NCBI RefSeq assembly: GCF_030463565.1
Contig: NC_134653.1
Location: forward strand, 32,177,150-32,241,149
Origin: Pelecanus crispus
Lineage: Eukaryota; Chordata; Aves; Pelecaniformes; Pelecanidae
Reading direction: 5' to 3'
Length of the DNA stretch: 64,000 nt
The translations under genes were made by a program, and so were the position numbers. The first letter of the stretch is position 1. Each line of letters starts with the position of its first letter. Below the pieces are notes generated by a model, which saw only the letters and a program-made list of their open reading frames with translations, did no database searches and had not been told where the DNA came from. This document shows, one piece after another, positions 13,601 through 24,500 of the stretch.

Positions 13601-16600
13601 GGAAGGCAAAGTATTGTAGAATTATTGGCCTTCTGGTATCTGCAATTCTTCAGATTGCAGCTGGAGACAAGCATGTTGGCTCGAGTGATGAGTGTGTGAC
13701 TTGGGACTGAGCCAGGTACCAGGGCAGGAATAATCGGTGTAAAGTTGGGGCATGCCAAAATTTTCCTTTATTTGAATTCCTTTATTTGAAATATCAACAC
13801 AAATATTTGAGCTGTGTAACTTCCCTGTAGGGCAGTTTCTGGGCTGTGTGTGTACATTGTGGTGATTGTGGGAAGGAATGGCAGTCCCAGTTCTCATTTT
13901 GGACATTTGGTGCATCACACAGATGTACCTGATTCCAGGGGCAGCATTCAGGTGGCAAATAGATCTTCTATAGACCACTTAAATCACGGTTTCTTCCATA
14001 TTAAGTCTCTGAAAAAATCTCAAATGAAAAAGACTGGGTTTTTTTCCTGACCTGCCAACTATATCTGGTAATCACTGCTTTCTTGAACTTAATCTGTCAA
14101 AGCAAGACACCTTCAGACCCCAGCACGGCGATTACTGCTAAGTCATATGTACAGCAAGGGAAAGAGTACAGGTCGGAAGCAAATTAGCTTCCTCTTGTCA
14201 GATCACGTGCTAGAATATCCCTAATCAGAAGTATGACAAATCCCCTGCTTTTCCAGAATTCAGCAGCATCCCTAAGATCTGCTGTGGAGTCCTGCTTCAA
14301 AGACCACTTAAGCCTGGCTCGTATTGCAGCATGTCTTGTAAAATCACATGCGTGCTGCTACAGTGAGCAGCGGTGCTAAAGGCACAGTGTGCTGATCGCT
14401 GCTTCTTCTCAGCTCACTGGGCTGGGAAAAGCAAGTTTGCCACTGAGATTTTTACTTCAGCATTCGCATCTAGTAAATACGGCGTTTCTTCTCCTCACAG
14501 CATCACATGTGCAAACGTATTTGGGAGAACAGAACCACTGCCAAATTGCAAATCTTTTAATTGGTAACTGTCAAATTCCTCTCGCTGATTTTGCTTGTAA
14601 GCAACAACTTGGCAATCGGCAATTAGAACTGCTTCTAAGTACTTAGCAGTTGGACAAAGCAGGCTTTTTATTAAAACTTGCCAAGGACACATTTTATATT
14701 CTGAAGCATTGGTTTTGTCAGTGAAGAATCTCCTGCATTGAAGGGAAGGAATTTTACAAGTATGGAAAACTTTCAGTCTATGCAATTATAGTACCATTGT
14801 TCTTGATCTCAAGTCTCTTTATCTTTATGTATTCCCATCATACTGCTTGTTAAAGAAAGAGATTTCTTTTATCCAAAACATTCTGTGTTTCAGGGCAGGA
14901 GGACTACGATCGGCTACGACCGCTTTCTTACCAGAACACAAACGTCGTATTAATTTGTTACGATGTCATGAACCCCACTAGCTATGATAATGTAACCGCT
15001 AAGGTAAGAAGCTTTCATAATTGCTTCAACCTTTTAAATGAATTACATGTGCCTGATACACAGCAGGATGTCAGATTAAAAAAGCCGATGCTTTTAGTGT
15101 CTCGTACCCTGGGCGTGTAGATGCACAGATCACTCATCGTGCACTGAGCTGCAGGTCACAGACCTTAGACCTGGAGTTCACCTCTCCAAGGCTTCTAAGT
15201 GCTCAGAGTTGGGGTTGACTCCACAGTACGCTAAAAAGATCACAAACCAGCAGTGAAATCACTCCTTTATCTGTAGCGATGTCACACGACCAAGATTGCA
15301 CACAGGCATTTAAGATTCAAGTCTACTTCCATCACATGCATATGTAACTACAGGGTCGAGACATGAAAGCAACCACTTGTCTGTACGAGGATTTCTGTAA
15401 TGCTCCAAAGCAGAAGTTAGCGTTCCTGTACATAGCACCAGCAAAACAAAGCAAGACTTGGTCCCAATTCTGCTCTTAAATATGACTTTAGAGGAGCTCT
15501 TCTGAATTTAAACAGATGTGAAGTAAGTGCTTTGGCATAGCAGCAGACGTTATAAAGCAACTGACTTTGGGTAGGACTCCAATGTTTCTGTAATGTAAGT
15601 AGTGCACTTTGGGCCCCTACCGCTACATTAATGGCTTTCAAAATGCTGAAAATGCAGGATATATTAAATGCTGGTTCTGTGCCTTGGCTTTATTGTTTTG
15701 ATTTGGGGGGGGAGGGGAGTAAGCCAGATGTAAAAGTTGTTTTCCTACCAACAGTGGTATCCTGAAGTGAATCACTTCTGCCGAGGTGTCCCGCTCGTAC
15801 TGATCGGCTGCAAGACAGACCTTCGGAAAGACAAAGAACAGTTGCGCAAGCTCAGGGCTTCTAAGCAGGAACCCATTACTTACAACCAGGTGAATACACG
15901 TGCATTTAAAGTGGTGTCCTCTTTGCAAGAGAGAAAGCACACTTACTTCAGTGGCATCATTGCTCACGAGTGCAATCACAGATACTCCAAAATTAGGTGA
16001 TCGCAGTATCCAGATAAAGAAATTACTGACAGTCAGCACTAACAGGGGTTTCTGTAAGTCCTTTTTGGAAGTGGCCAAATTGCCACCCATTTTTAGTACG
16101 AAAGCAAGGAGAAATTTGAAGAGCATTTTGCGTATGTTGAGGTGTCTGAAAGGAAACTACTAGCTCCACCTTCTAGGCTCATTACAGCTCATTCTTGTTT
16201 CCTTTCACAGCTGGGTTATTACTGTTACAAATTTGTAAGCCTCAACAAGTTTGTTGGACTCCCTTCATAATTTTTATTAGGATACATTGCTCCCATCACT
16301 GGTACTTTGATCAGGATTGTGAAAAAGGCTGGAGATGCTAGGACACACATTACAGGATTAAAAATACTGACCATTCTGGAAAAAATGTGTTTTGCAAACC
16401 CTATTTAAAAATAAATCCTTTCAAGGACAATAGAGAAGCCTTGCAGATGTTTTTGCTAACATAAGAGACCTTTCTTTGAAGTCTCTAAAGTAATCTTAAA
16501 AAAATTACATATTATCAAGGGTTTTCAATTTAAGTATTACAAAGCAGTGAGACTTACAAGTAGTGTTACAACACCGGCATAGCTGTCCTAGGTACACAAG

Positions 16601-18151
16601 AAACAGTCGGTGGTGGAACAGCTTGTCCCATGTCACACAAGACCTTTCTGCTCTGGTCTCCCACTTTTTTTTTTTTTTTTTTTTTAACTACATACAAAGC
16701 CATCCTTTCTCCTCTCATCTCAGAGCAAGAACAGCAGCTTTCAAACTGTTTGAGACACAAGTCCAGGGAACAAGGTTAAGTGCACTAAGACCTTGAATGA
16801 ATCATTCCTTTTTCTAAACAGCATGAAAAGAAACTGCAACTGTATCACCACTAAACCACACCGAGATTTTTAGCTTGTCTTCCTTGTGCACAAGACGAGA
16901 TGCCCATCCTGTCGCTCTGTGAACAGCTGCAGATTGTCCTTCATTTGCATTAATAACTGCCTTCATCACTCTCACAGATGAGGTTCAGGGAGTCTGCTGA
17001 GGCCTCACGCAATTAAATTCCAGGGCCCGTATGATGTACAAATTTTGTCTCCTATGCGAGCCCTCCCACTTGGTTTTTCTCCCCTTAAATATACACTACC
17101 TCAGTCTTTTACAGCTGATGGCATCTTCAGTCACACGACATGATGCTTCCCGATGCCAGGCACAGAGGAGCTGAACAGTATCTGCCAGTACTGCAGCTTG
17201 CAAACAACTGGAAGGAGACAAACTTCACTTAAATAGGCTGAAGAAAAATCCCCCTATAGAAGCCTGAGTGCTCAAGTGACCCCACTCCCAGGGCTTACAA
17301 TGAATAAATGCAGTTTGTGAGCTGTGGGTTGTAGACTGGAATTCACACTCCAGGACTCAAAAGCATTCAAAACTGGGGGCTGACTCTGCAATGACAATAA
17401 AAGGATCACAAGCAAAGTAAGAAATTGCTGTGTTTTGTCTGTAGTGATTTCAGGCAGCCAGGATTGCATGCAAATGTTTAGTCCGTTCCCATTGCATGCA
17501 TTTGAGTGAAGTTGAGAAACGCAGACACCCATTTGTGGATACGAGGATTTCGGCTGAGCCGTTGTGATACTCCAAAGCAAAAGTCAACACTAAAGGTGAC
17601 ATCATGTAATAGTTAAGGTCAGGCCTGAAAAAAGCATCCTTGTGTAGACATCTTATCCTCTCTTGATTATCTACCTCAGCATTTCTTCTGAACAAATTTA
17701 ATAGTGAGCATATTTTTACACTGTCAGTAGTTAGCATCTTAGAGTCTCTAATGCACTGAAACTGTTAGGCCAGGCATAGAGAAAAAAAAAAAAAAACAAC
17801 CTATTTTATTTCACAGTGCCTCAGTTTATTACCAATGCCACTTACACTCTAGCACTATACTCAGAGGCAGCTTCTTTCTTCCTGACCTCATAATACAAAG
17901 ATGTACAAAATAATTCCCTTTCCCATCTCACTTTCCTTCTCTCATACATTGGGTTTACATCTTTTCTTACCTTCCGTTCTTTCCAGGGTGAAACAGCTTG
18001 TCAGCAGATTAATGCAGAAATCTATCTGGAGTGCTCAGCAAAATGTCGTGAAAACATAGAAAATGTTTTTAAAGAAGCAACCACCATTGCACTGAATGCC
18101 ATCAAAAAAGCCAAGCGCCGAAAGAAACGGAGAGTGTGCTCAGTGTCGTGA
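7489..18151 (+). CDS. RHOF: RHOF, Rho family GTPase Rif (complete, 5 coding exons, 220 aa)
   Basis: Coding exons are 7489-7653, 7785-7872, 14894-15003, 15755-15889 and 17987-18151. All junctions are GT-AG and the joined frame is 663 nt. The protein matches human RHOF (211 aa) nearly throughout. It has a Gly/Ala-rich N-terminal tail (1-26), P-loop GDGGCGKT (35-42), switch I around YAPSVFEKY (57-65, Ser replacing the usual Rho effector Thr, as in human RHOF), DTAGQ (82-86), CKTD for guanine binding (140-143) and ECSAK (181-185). A polybasic tail ends in Cys217. Known role of the family member: membrane-bound GTPase that drives filopodia through Diaphanous formins. The last four residues are CSVS, whereas I recall CLLL in human, which would favour farnesyl over geranylgeranyl (inference). 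The Rho insert region is present. It lies tail-to-tail with TMEM120B. Confidence 0.97.
7785..7872 (+). CDS. RHOF: RHOF coding exon 2 (residues 56-85)
   Basis: The exon follows a pyrimidine tract and GCAG acceptor, encodes [10 protein letters not shown] through YDTAG (switch I and the start of switch II), and stops at a gtaagg donor. The last codon is split after its first base. Confidence 0.96.
7873..14893 (+). other. RHOF: RHOF intron 2 (7.0 kb)
   Basis: This is the longest RHOF intron. It contains copy 2 of the 47-bp duplication (8523-8569) and short homopolymers (T and A runs near 11581 and 12217, and a G10 run at 12391-12400). I see no additional exon, RNA gene or full transposon in it. 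Confidence 0.85.
8523..8569 (+). repeat. 47-bp duplicated segment, copy 2 (RHOF intron 2)
   Basis: It matches 6974-7020 at 44 of 47 positions in the same orientation, 1,549 bp apart. The flanks are unrelated beyond a few bases, so the segment was copied without a larger block. No poly-A tail or target-site duplication is apparent. Confidence 0.85.
14894..15003 (+). CDS. RHOF: RHOF coding exon 3 (residues 85-121)
   Basis: The exon begins with the completed Gly of DTAG and [14 protein letters not shown] (switch II), and ends [11 protein letters not shown] before gtaaga. Its length of 110 nt keeps phase with its neighbours. Confidence 0.96.
15146..15425 (+). repeat. Old dispersed repeat, copy A (RHOF intron 3)
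   Basis: This stretch is recognisably related to 17319-17590 in intron 4, in the same orientation and with small indels; I judge roughly two thirds identity by eye. Shared landmarks in order are GGAGTTCAC / GGAATTCAC, GATCACAA, GTCTGTAG, a GATTGCA block, TACGAGGATTTC and CTCCAAAGCA. I cannot name the family. It does not have a CR1 3' end and shows no open reading frame with a known domain. Confidence 0.6.
15755..15889 (+). CDS. RHOF: RHOF coding exon 4 (residues 122-166)
   Basis: The exon runs from WYPEVNHFC to PITYNQ, in whole codons, and carries the GCKTD guanine-specificity motif and the Rho insert helix ([11 protein letters not shown]). The open frame reads on past the gtgaat donor at 15890 but is not conserved beyond it. 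Confidence 0.96.
16665..16685. repeat. Poly-T run (T21) in RHOF intron 4
   Basis: This is a 21-base T homopolymer inside the intron, about 780 bp past exon 4. No retroposon body is attached. Confidence 0.85.
17319..17590 (+). repeat. Old dispersed repeat, copy B (RHOF intron 4)
   Basis: This is the partner of 15146-15425 and is diverged. Exon 4 lies between the two copies and is not itself duplicated. The pair is therefore either two insertions of one unrecognised repeat family or an old partial intronic duplication. Confidence 0.6.
17987..18151 (+). CDS. RHOF: RHOF coding exon 5 and stop (residues 167-220)
   Basis: The exon encodes [20 protein letters not shown] through the polybasic [11 protein letters not shown] and the CSVS terminus, then TGA at 18149-18151. 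The acceptor TTCCAG follows a pyrimidine-rich tract. Confidence 0.96.
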   Translation, partial: GETACQQINAEIYLECSAKCRENIENVFKEATTIALNAIKKAKRRKKRRVCSVS

Positions 18152-21081
18152 TCTGGACTGCAAGAGGGCATTGACTGCATGAGAGCAAAGCAATTCAGAT
18201 TTTAAAAACAGTATAAAGACTTCTTTTTCAATTACATATTTGTATTCCTAAAATAATTTTTATTTTCAAGTGTTAGTTATTTTTAGTATTTTTGCACTTT
18301 TGTTGCAATGTTCTCACAAAGTTTTCAAAGCTCTTTATCAAGGTTAACCAGCGCTGCATGCCTTTGTCCACCTGGCTTTTGCTCCTAACTGCAAGTGACC
18401 ACCAGTCAGGTCTCGGACTCACTATTTAAATTGCAACGAAGAGTGACTACTACTATATGACTTAATTAGTGCGGGTTTTTTCCTTTGCAAAGTACTTGTG
18501 GCATGTTATAGCTCCGATTTACTGTCTTTTTCAAGCAGAAAAGCTACATCTTTTAGAAGTGATGTTAGAGCAGCTTATTGGGCACCTTTGAAGAGACAGA
18601 AATTAAGTTCTGTCTTAGCATTTTCAAATTAATTTACTTGGAGGCAGTTAGCCTCCAGCTGCCTCCAGAGTGCGCAGAGAGAGTATCCACTACTGCCCCT
18701 GTACCACTGGGCCAGCTTTGCAGAGCTGCTCCTTTAGAGCTCTCCTTGCAAGGTCTGCTGCTGTAACAGAAAGTAATATTTATCAGTGGAAGTACAACAT
18801 CGGTTGCTCCAATTCAGATATGGAATATCATGGAGAATAATTTACAGCACTCAAAGTTAGAAGTACTCCAGGCAGCTACTGTGTGTAATGTGAAGTCAGT
18901 TTTACAGTAAACTTACTTAGCTTATTTAATACATGACAGATGCAAATACTGGTGCATGCTAGGGGAAATACTTAACTCATGTTTGTTAACTGATGAAATC
19001 ATCTCCACTGCTAAATTAAAATTTTCCCCTTTGTGACGAAGATGTCAGTTGCCTGTTTAAGGATGAGGGATGCTCCCGCTGCACAACCTAGTATACGTGC
19101 CTCGCACCTCTAGCTCTTTTGCACATCCTCATGCAGTGAGATCTCGGATTTCAGGAGCCATCACTGCTTTGTAGCTATCATAAACCAAACCCTTGACAGG
19201 GAAGGAGGTTTCTGCAGTACACGTGTTGCTGAAAGCTTTCTGTATAAGGCAAACTACAGCCCATCCTCAGGGAGAATACATAGGACTTGCATAACGCTAA
19301 CAAGACACAACCTTTTGCCAAAAGGCTTGGACGGTGCGTGCCAGGAGTCTGTTAGACAAACACTGCAGGAAGAGCCTGGTAACTGTACATCATACAGAGT
19401 TCGTGCAGCTGTATTCTCTGTTGGTTACATGACCAGCTGGTGAAAAACACTCTTGGAGCAAGCCATCATTATTATTTTACCTGCAGGGTAAAGATATCTT
19501 GATCCTTGAAATCATACTTTTTTTTTTTTTCCCCTTCCCCTAACTTGTTTTGATTTAATTAAGGTTTGAGAATCCCTATGAGCTTAAAATGGAAACCTAA
19601 AAAAAAAAAAAAAAACCAAACCAAAAACATTACAAGTTTGTGCCCATCTTTGACTACAGAAAAATCTTGAAGAATTGTGCAGCCCTTTCTCCTCAAGAAG
19701 ACATTTGTCAGTAAAAGACACAGAACCACCCATCACCTTACCCAGTACGAAACTGAAAGATCAACGTGCAGGAAGTTGCAACGTTTACCCTCAGCTCCTC
19801 AGCAGAAATCTTTCTTGCTTTTTAAATCTGAGTTTCTCACGCTGCAGAACTCAAGCTACTCACCACGTGCAGACCTCCCCACCCCTGGAGAACCACATCC
19901 AGTGCTCAGATCCAGCAGGTTCCGGCATTATTCTCAAAATAATGCAATTATTAAAATAAAACAATTTACATTTAATAAATGGAGAGTTCAAAGGATTAAA
20001 AAAAAACCCCACCACCACCAAGCCAGCCTCACAGGGTGTGCAGAAGACAAAAGTTAACATAGCAAGATACAGCCCAGCTAGTGTGAAGGTTGTTCAAAAT
20101 ATGCAAATTGCAATTTATTGTTCACGCCCACAGGACAGTGACCCTGTAAAAGGTAATTTTGCTGGCCTCGCAGCAACAGAACAACTGATGAAACCATTTC
20201 AAGTCTGTAGTGTGAGTATATTTCTTTATGAGCACGCTTACTGGGAGAAGGGCATAATTTTCAGATCACACTCTGCCAAAGCATAGGCCCAATGTGGGCT
20301 TTGTGCTAGCTCAAAGGAAACCTTCACCCTTGGGAAAGATGCCACCTCAAGCAGCTCACAATACTGCAGCTGGCCTTAGGAGGTACAGGTGTACAGCACC
20401 CAACACAAGCTTATTTGAATAAGTTTAACTTCAAGCAGCACAAGGAGTTAAGCAGGATGGCAGTCGCTATTTGTTCTCTGCCATTCAAGTGTTTACATTC
20501 CCTTAACTACTGGTACAAGCGCAGCATCTAAAGAAAGTATTTAATATTTCTGCTGAGCCTGTCCTCCCCTTTCCAGAACAGCACTGGGAGCAAAAAAAAT
20601 CTGAAAACAGAAACCAAAGTGCACCTGCACTTACTGCCATTGATCAAGGCCATTTTAAAGAAAAACGGTGTCTCGAAAAAACGACCCAAAGGGCAGTGTA
20701 TTTGTTATTAAAAAGGGGCTGAAGCAGCTGCGTATTGAACAGTTTATTTTAGGTCTTTTCCAGGCCCGGACAGATGACCTGGTTGCCCTGGAAGAGGGTT
20801 AGCAGACTTCCCTGCCATTTAACAACTGGTTTTGCTTGCTTGTTTTTGTTCTCAAGAGAGGATTTCTCTTCTTTAAATAGCTTTTTAAAAGTATATATAG
20901 CAGCAGTAAGGTACCAAGATGGGCATTTTTTTTTTTTCCACAGTACACACAGGTTAGTACTGCCACTGAAAATATGCCTTAAACAAATGCCTTTAAAAAA
21001 CAGCATTCGTTCTGTATTACTGATCAACCTGCAGAGTTCTTAAACCTTTGTAAATCCAATACCCAGAATTTAAATAATAAA
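18152..21081 (+). other. RHOF: RHOF 3' UTR and convergent 3' ends with TMEM120B
   Basis: No coding exon is visible. The stretch is AT-rich, as expected of 3' UTR. AATAAA poly(A) signals on the plus strand lie at 19955-19960, 19974-19979 and 21076-21081. On the minus strand a TTTATT (AATAAA for TMEM120B) lies at 20743-20748. If the distal RHOF signal and the TMEM120B signal are both used, the two mRNAs overlap tail-to-tail by over 300 nt. Which signals are used cannot be told from the sequence. Confidence 0.45.
20743..20748 (-). terminator. TMEM120B: Candidate TMEM120B poly(A) signal
   Basis: AATAAA on the minus strand, about 700 nt downstream of the TMEM120B stop codon. It is the first clear hexamer in that direction that I noticed. 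Usage is inferred. Confidence 0.45.
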
Positions 21082-21446
21082 ACTGGAAAGTGTTAAATAT
21101 CATTCCAGAATTGGAATTACAGTAGATCCCACATTCTCCCAATGCTGGCGCTTCACCGGGCAGGAGCATGCTGCTCTATATACAGAAAAAAAAAAAAAAC
21201 CCCAAACCAAAAGCAAACACGTTTTGTATTAAATATACATAAATAGCAGGACCGCGGACTGGAGAGCCATGCTTGTGTAATACTGAGTCTGTGCTGGCAG
21301 AGTCTGTATCCTTCAAGAAACACGGGGACAGACAAGTCCTTCCGAGCCCGTCCACGGCATAGCTGGGGTTCATAGCAGGATCTGTCCCAAAGCCAGCGCC
21401 TGCTGCGGGCAGAGGGATGGCAGCCGGCACGCCGGGGAGGGGGGGT

Positions 21447-21560
21447 TCACAGCTTCTTCATTTTGTCTTTGTTTTTCTGGAGTTTAGTGTGCACCACTTT
21501 GAGAGTAGTGAGGAAGTTCCCGAGGAAGAGCAGCAGAAACGTGAATGCCAACACAAAAAC
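21447..21560 (-). CDS. TMEM120B: TMEM120B coding exon 12 and stop (residues 303-339)
   Basis: The exon encodes the last membrane helix ([20 protein letters not shown]) and the basic tail ending KDKMKKL, with TGA at 21449-21447 on the minus strand. The tail differs from human (which ends in GKTKQP, from memory), as expected for a free C-terminus. Confidence 0.96.
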   Translation of the reverse strand, partial: VFVLAFTFLLLFLGNFLTTLKVVHTKLQKNKDKMKKL

Positions 21561-24500
21561 CTGAGAGGGGAGAAGAAAGAGGAAAAAAGAAAAGGTGAGA
21601 GCTGAGGGTACTGCTTTGGCCACATTTAAGCGAGCTCTGATGGGGTTTGGTTGGCAAGTCCAGGGATCCATTAGCAGGAGAGAATATCGTAGCCAAATAC
21701 ACACCCATGCATCCAGGTGTGTGGGTTAACAAGTTTATTTTTATCATGATCATTTAAGTAGCAATTACTGCTTTTTAATATTACAATATGGATTATATTC
21801 AACATTGCTGGACTCTACCAGACAGTAAAATCAAATCATTAAGTCCAATATAATGGATTAACATTATGCTACAATATGGTGGGACATGGTTTAGTGGGCA
21901 TGGTGGTGTTGGGTTGACAGTTGGACTGATGATTGTAGAGGTCCTTTCCAACCTTAATGATTCCTAGTTTTTACTTTCATTAAAAAATAATCCAGCCACC
22001 AAGCCAGGAAACATGAAATTACTCCTCTACCCTTAACTAGTTTAGTGGTGGACTTGGTAGTGTCAGGTTAATGGTTGGACTGGATGATCTTAAAGGTCTT
22101 TTCCAACCTAAATGATTCTGTGATTCTATACAAGCACTTTAGTCATCTAACAGCAGTGGCACAGGCGCGGGGAAATGACACATTTCTGCAGGAAGCCGTG
22201 TTCCTCCTGTTAAGCCAGTGAACAAAGTGAGCTCATACAGCAAGATCTGACCAAAATAAAGACCATCAGATTATCTGCACCACTGCACACGTGATGTGGT
22301 CCAATCTGGATCTACAGGAGCAACTGTATAGCTGGAAAATGGACGGACATTTTGATGGGTGCCAGCAACTGAGAAAACAAGTGGAAGGATCCCTGAAAGT
22401 GGGGCAATAAAGCGGATATGTTTGTAAAGAGATTCACTGCCATCAGATTTTTTTCATCATATTTTTGTATGTGTAACCCATGGATCAGCCATAAAGAACC
22501 ACCAGCAACTCAGCAGCCACTGCTATTAAATGCCAGTATACAAGACCAATACGGAGAGATATCTACCCACACGTATTTTCTTCCCCCTACATCCTCTGCC
22601 TTTCAGTTTGTGTGGTCACCCGTGGGTGCAAGTTTCCCTACAGTAACTCATTTATTTCACGTTCTCTTGTATAGGCTCTGTGCCACACCATCCTGAGATA
22701 TTTAGATGGGGTCAGATGCCCAAATATCTTTAAGGATGTGGTTAAACAACACCCCCCCACACTCCCTGCTTTTTCTGAGCAGAACCAACACCCACCTGCC
22801 ATTCTTTGCACTCCTTATGCCTCGACAATCTGAAAAGCGTGATTGCGTTATAAAGCTGCCAGAACTAAAAAGAAAAGCAAAAAAAAAAAAAAAAAAAAAA
22901 AAAAGCTATTTCATTATGAGCAAAAAAACCCACCAAACCTTAGAAACATTTGCCATGGGTACATATGATCCAAAGCACCTTTTTGTGGTGCTGCAACCAC
23001 AGCAGCAGACCCTCCCGAGGCCCCGCACCACAGAGGGAGGAATGGGATTGCCCAACTTACATGCCCAAAGAACAAGAAGGGAAGGAGAAACGTCAGCCCC
23101 CGCCACATCCAGGACTGAAATCCTTCTGGAAAAGGTTAAGAAGAGGTAGAGAGTGAGCACAGAAGAGCCAGGACCGGAGCTGCAGCCCTCCCCACCCAGA
23201 CCACCCCACAAAGGCTACTCCTGTCCTGCTCCACAATAACCAACCAATTTAAAATGTGTACTTGAAGGTGTGGTAACGGGAGGAGGATGAAGATAGGGAT
23301 GACCAAAACCTCCATCTTAACCCACTCAAGAGCTGACAGAGATCAGAGCCCTCTGCTCCCAACCCACAGCACCCGAGGAGGGGGATAAAAGCCTCGCTCC
23401 CCTTCCTGCCGCAGGACACGGGCAGCAGGGCAGGGGGGCGGCAGCTCTGCAAAGCTCGCTCTCGGAAAGCCACACAGCCCTCTGCCTACCACTGCATCTA
23501 AAACCCGTGCAAAAACTTTGCAAACCAAGTACTGCAGAAAACCTCACCTACTGTAAGGTCCAAGTGGTTTCTCTCCCCCAAAGCACGGAGTCTGTAAAGG
23601 CAGCCCCTTTGATAATAATACTGTAGGAACTGGACGCAGCCTAGAGAAGGAAAGAGAAAACATCGTTGCACTGGCTATTCAGAAGTATGATAAACGTAAC
23701 AAACTATTTTAATAATGTTTAATCCGACAGCATTTAATTATTGTCTATATTTGTACATTGTGTATTTGCATGGTATGGTTTATATTTGTACAGTTTAATA
23801 CTCCAGTATTTACCAAGCAAAGTGTTTTCTTCTAAGCACGTAAGAGACAAAACTATTTCATCCCGTGAATTAGCAAGGTAAGATATACTCACTCTGAAAT
23901 ATTGAAAATGCTAAAAATTGACTGCGAAACATTTGATACATGAGTCCGTCTGGCCTGAAAGCAAAATACAAAGGAAGTCTATTTGTTTGATAAAAAGCGT
24001 ACGATGCAGTGCCCTTCCCCTTCACCGCCAAGCCAGGTCCCATTAGCAAACGAAGCAAGCAGCTGGTATCCAGCCCGCTCCACCCCATCGGGAGCCCAGA
24101 GACCATGCTACAGCCACACATCCCAACTCTGGCATGTAGGAAATGCTCCGATTGATTAGGTTTCCCCTCTCAAATGCGTATGAATGCTGCCCCCTCTTAT
24201 TCATTTCCTTATCACAGTTTTCTCTAGGCAGCAATCAGCCATTCAGCAGCGTCTGGGTCAAGAATCCAAGCGGTGGAGCAGGGGGTGGTTGCGCTCCTTA
24301 TCCTAAGGGCAGTTCAGGATAGACAGGGGACCTTCTGCTCCAGCCGCTACGCCATCCCATTACAGACTGAGAAGCAGAAACATTTGTTGGTTTAAAACAA
24401 TTTTTAATTATTAATTAATCAGTCCATGCCAAAGTTGAGACAGGATGCACAGGGGCCGTACGCGGGGCGCATCACTGCATTGTTTGACCAACACCACCAC

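Noticed and set aside
15737-16000. Open frame running past RHOF exon 4 as a larger exon
   Set aside because: Homology to RHOF ends exactly at the GT donor after TYNQ, and exon 5 continues the family sequence.
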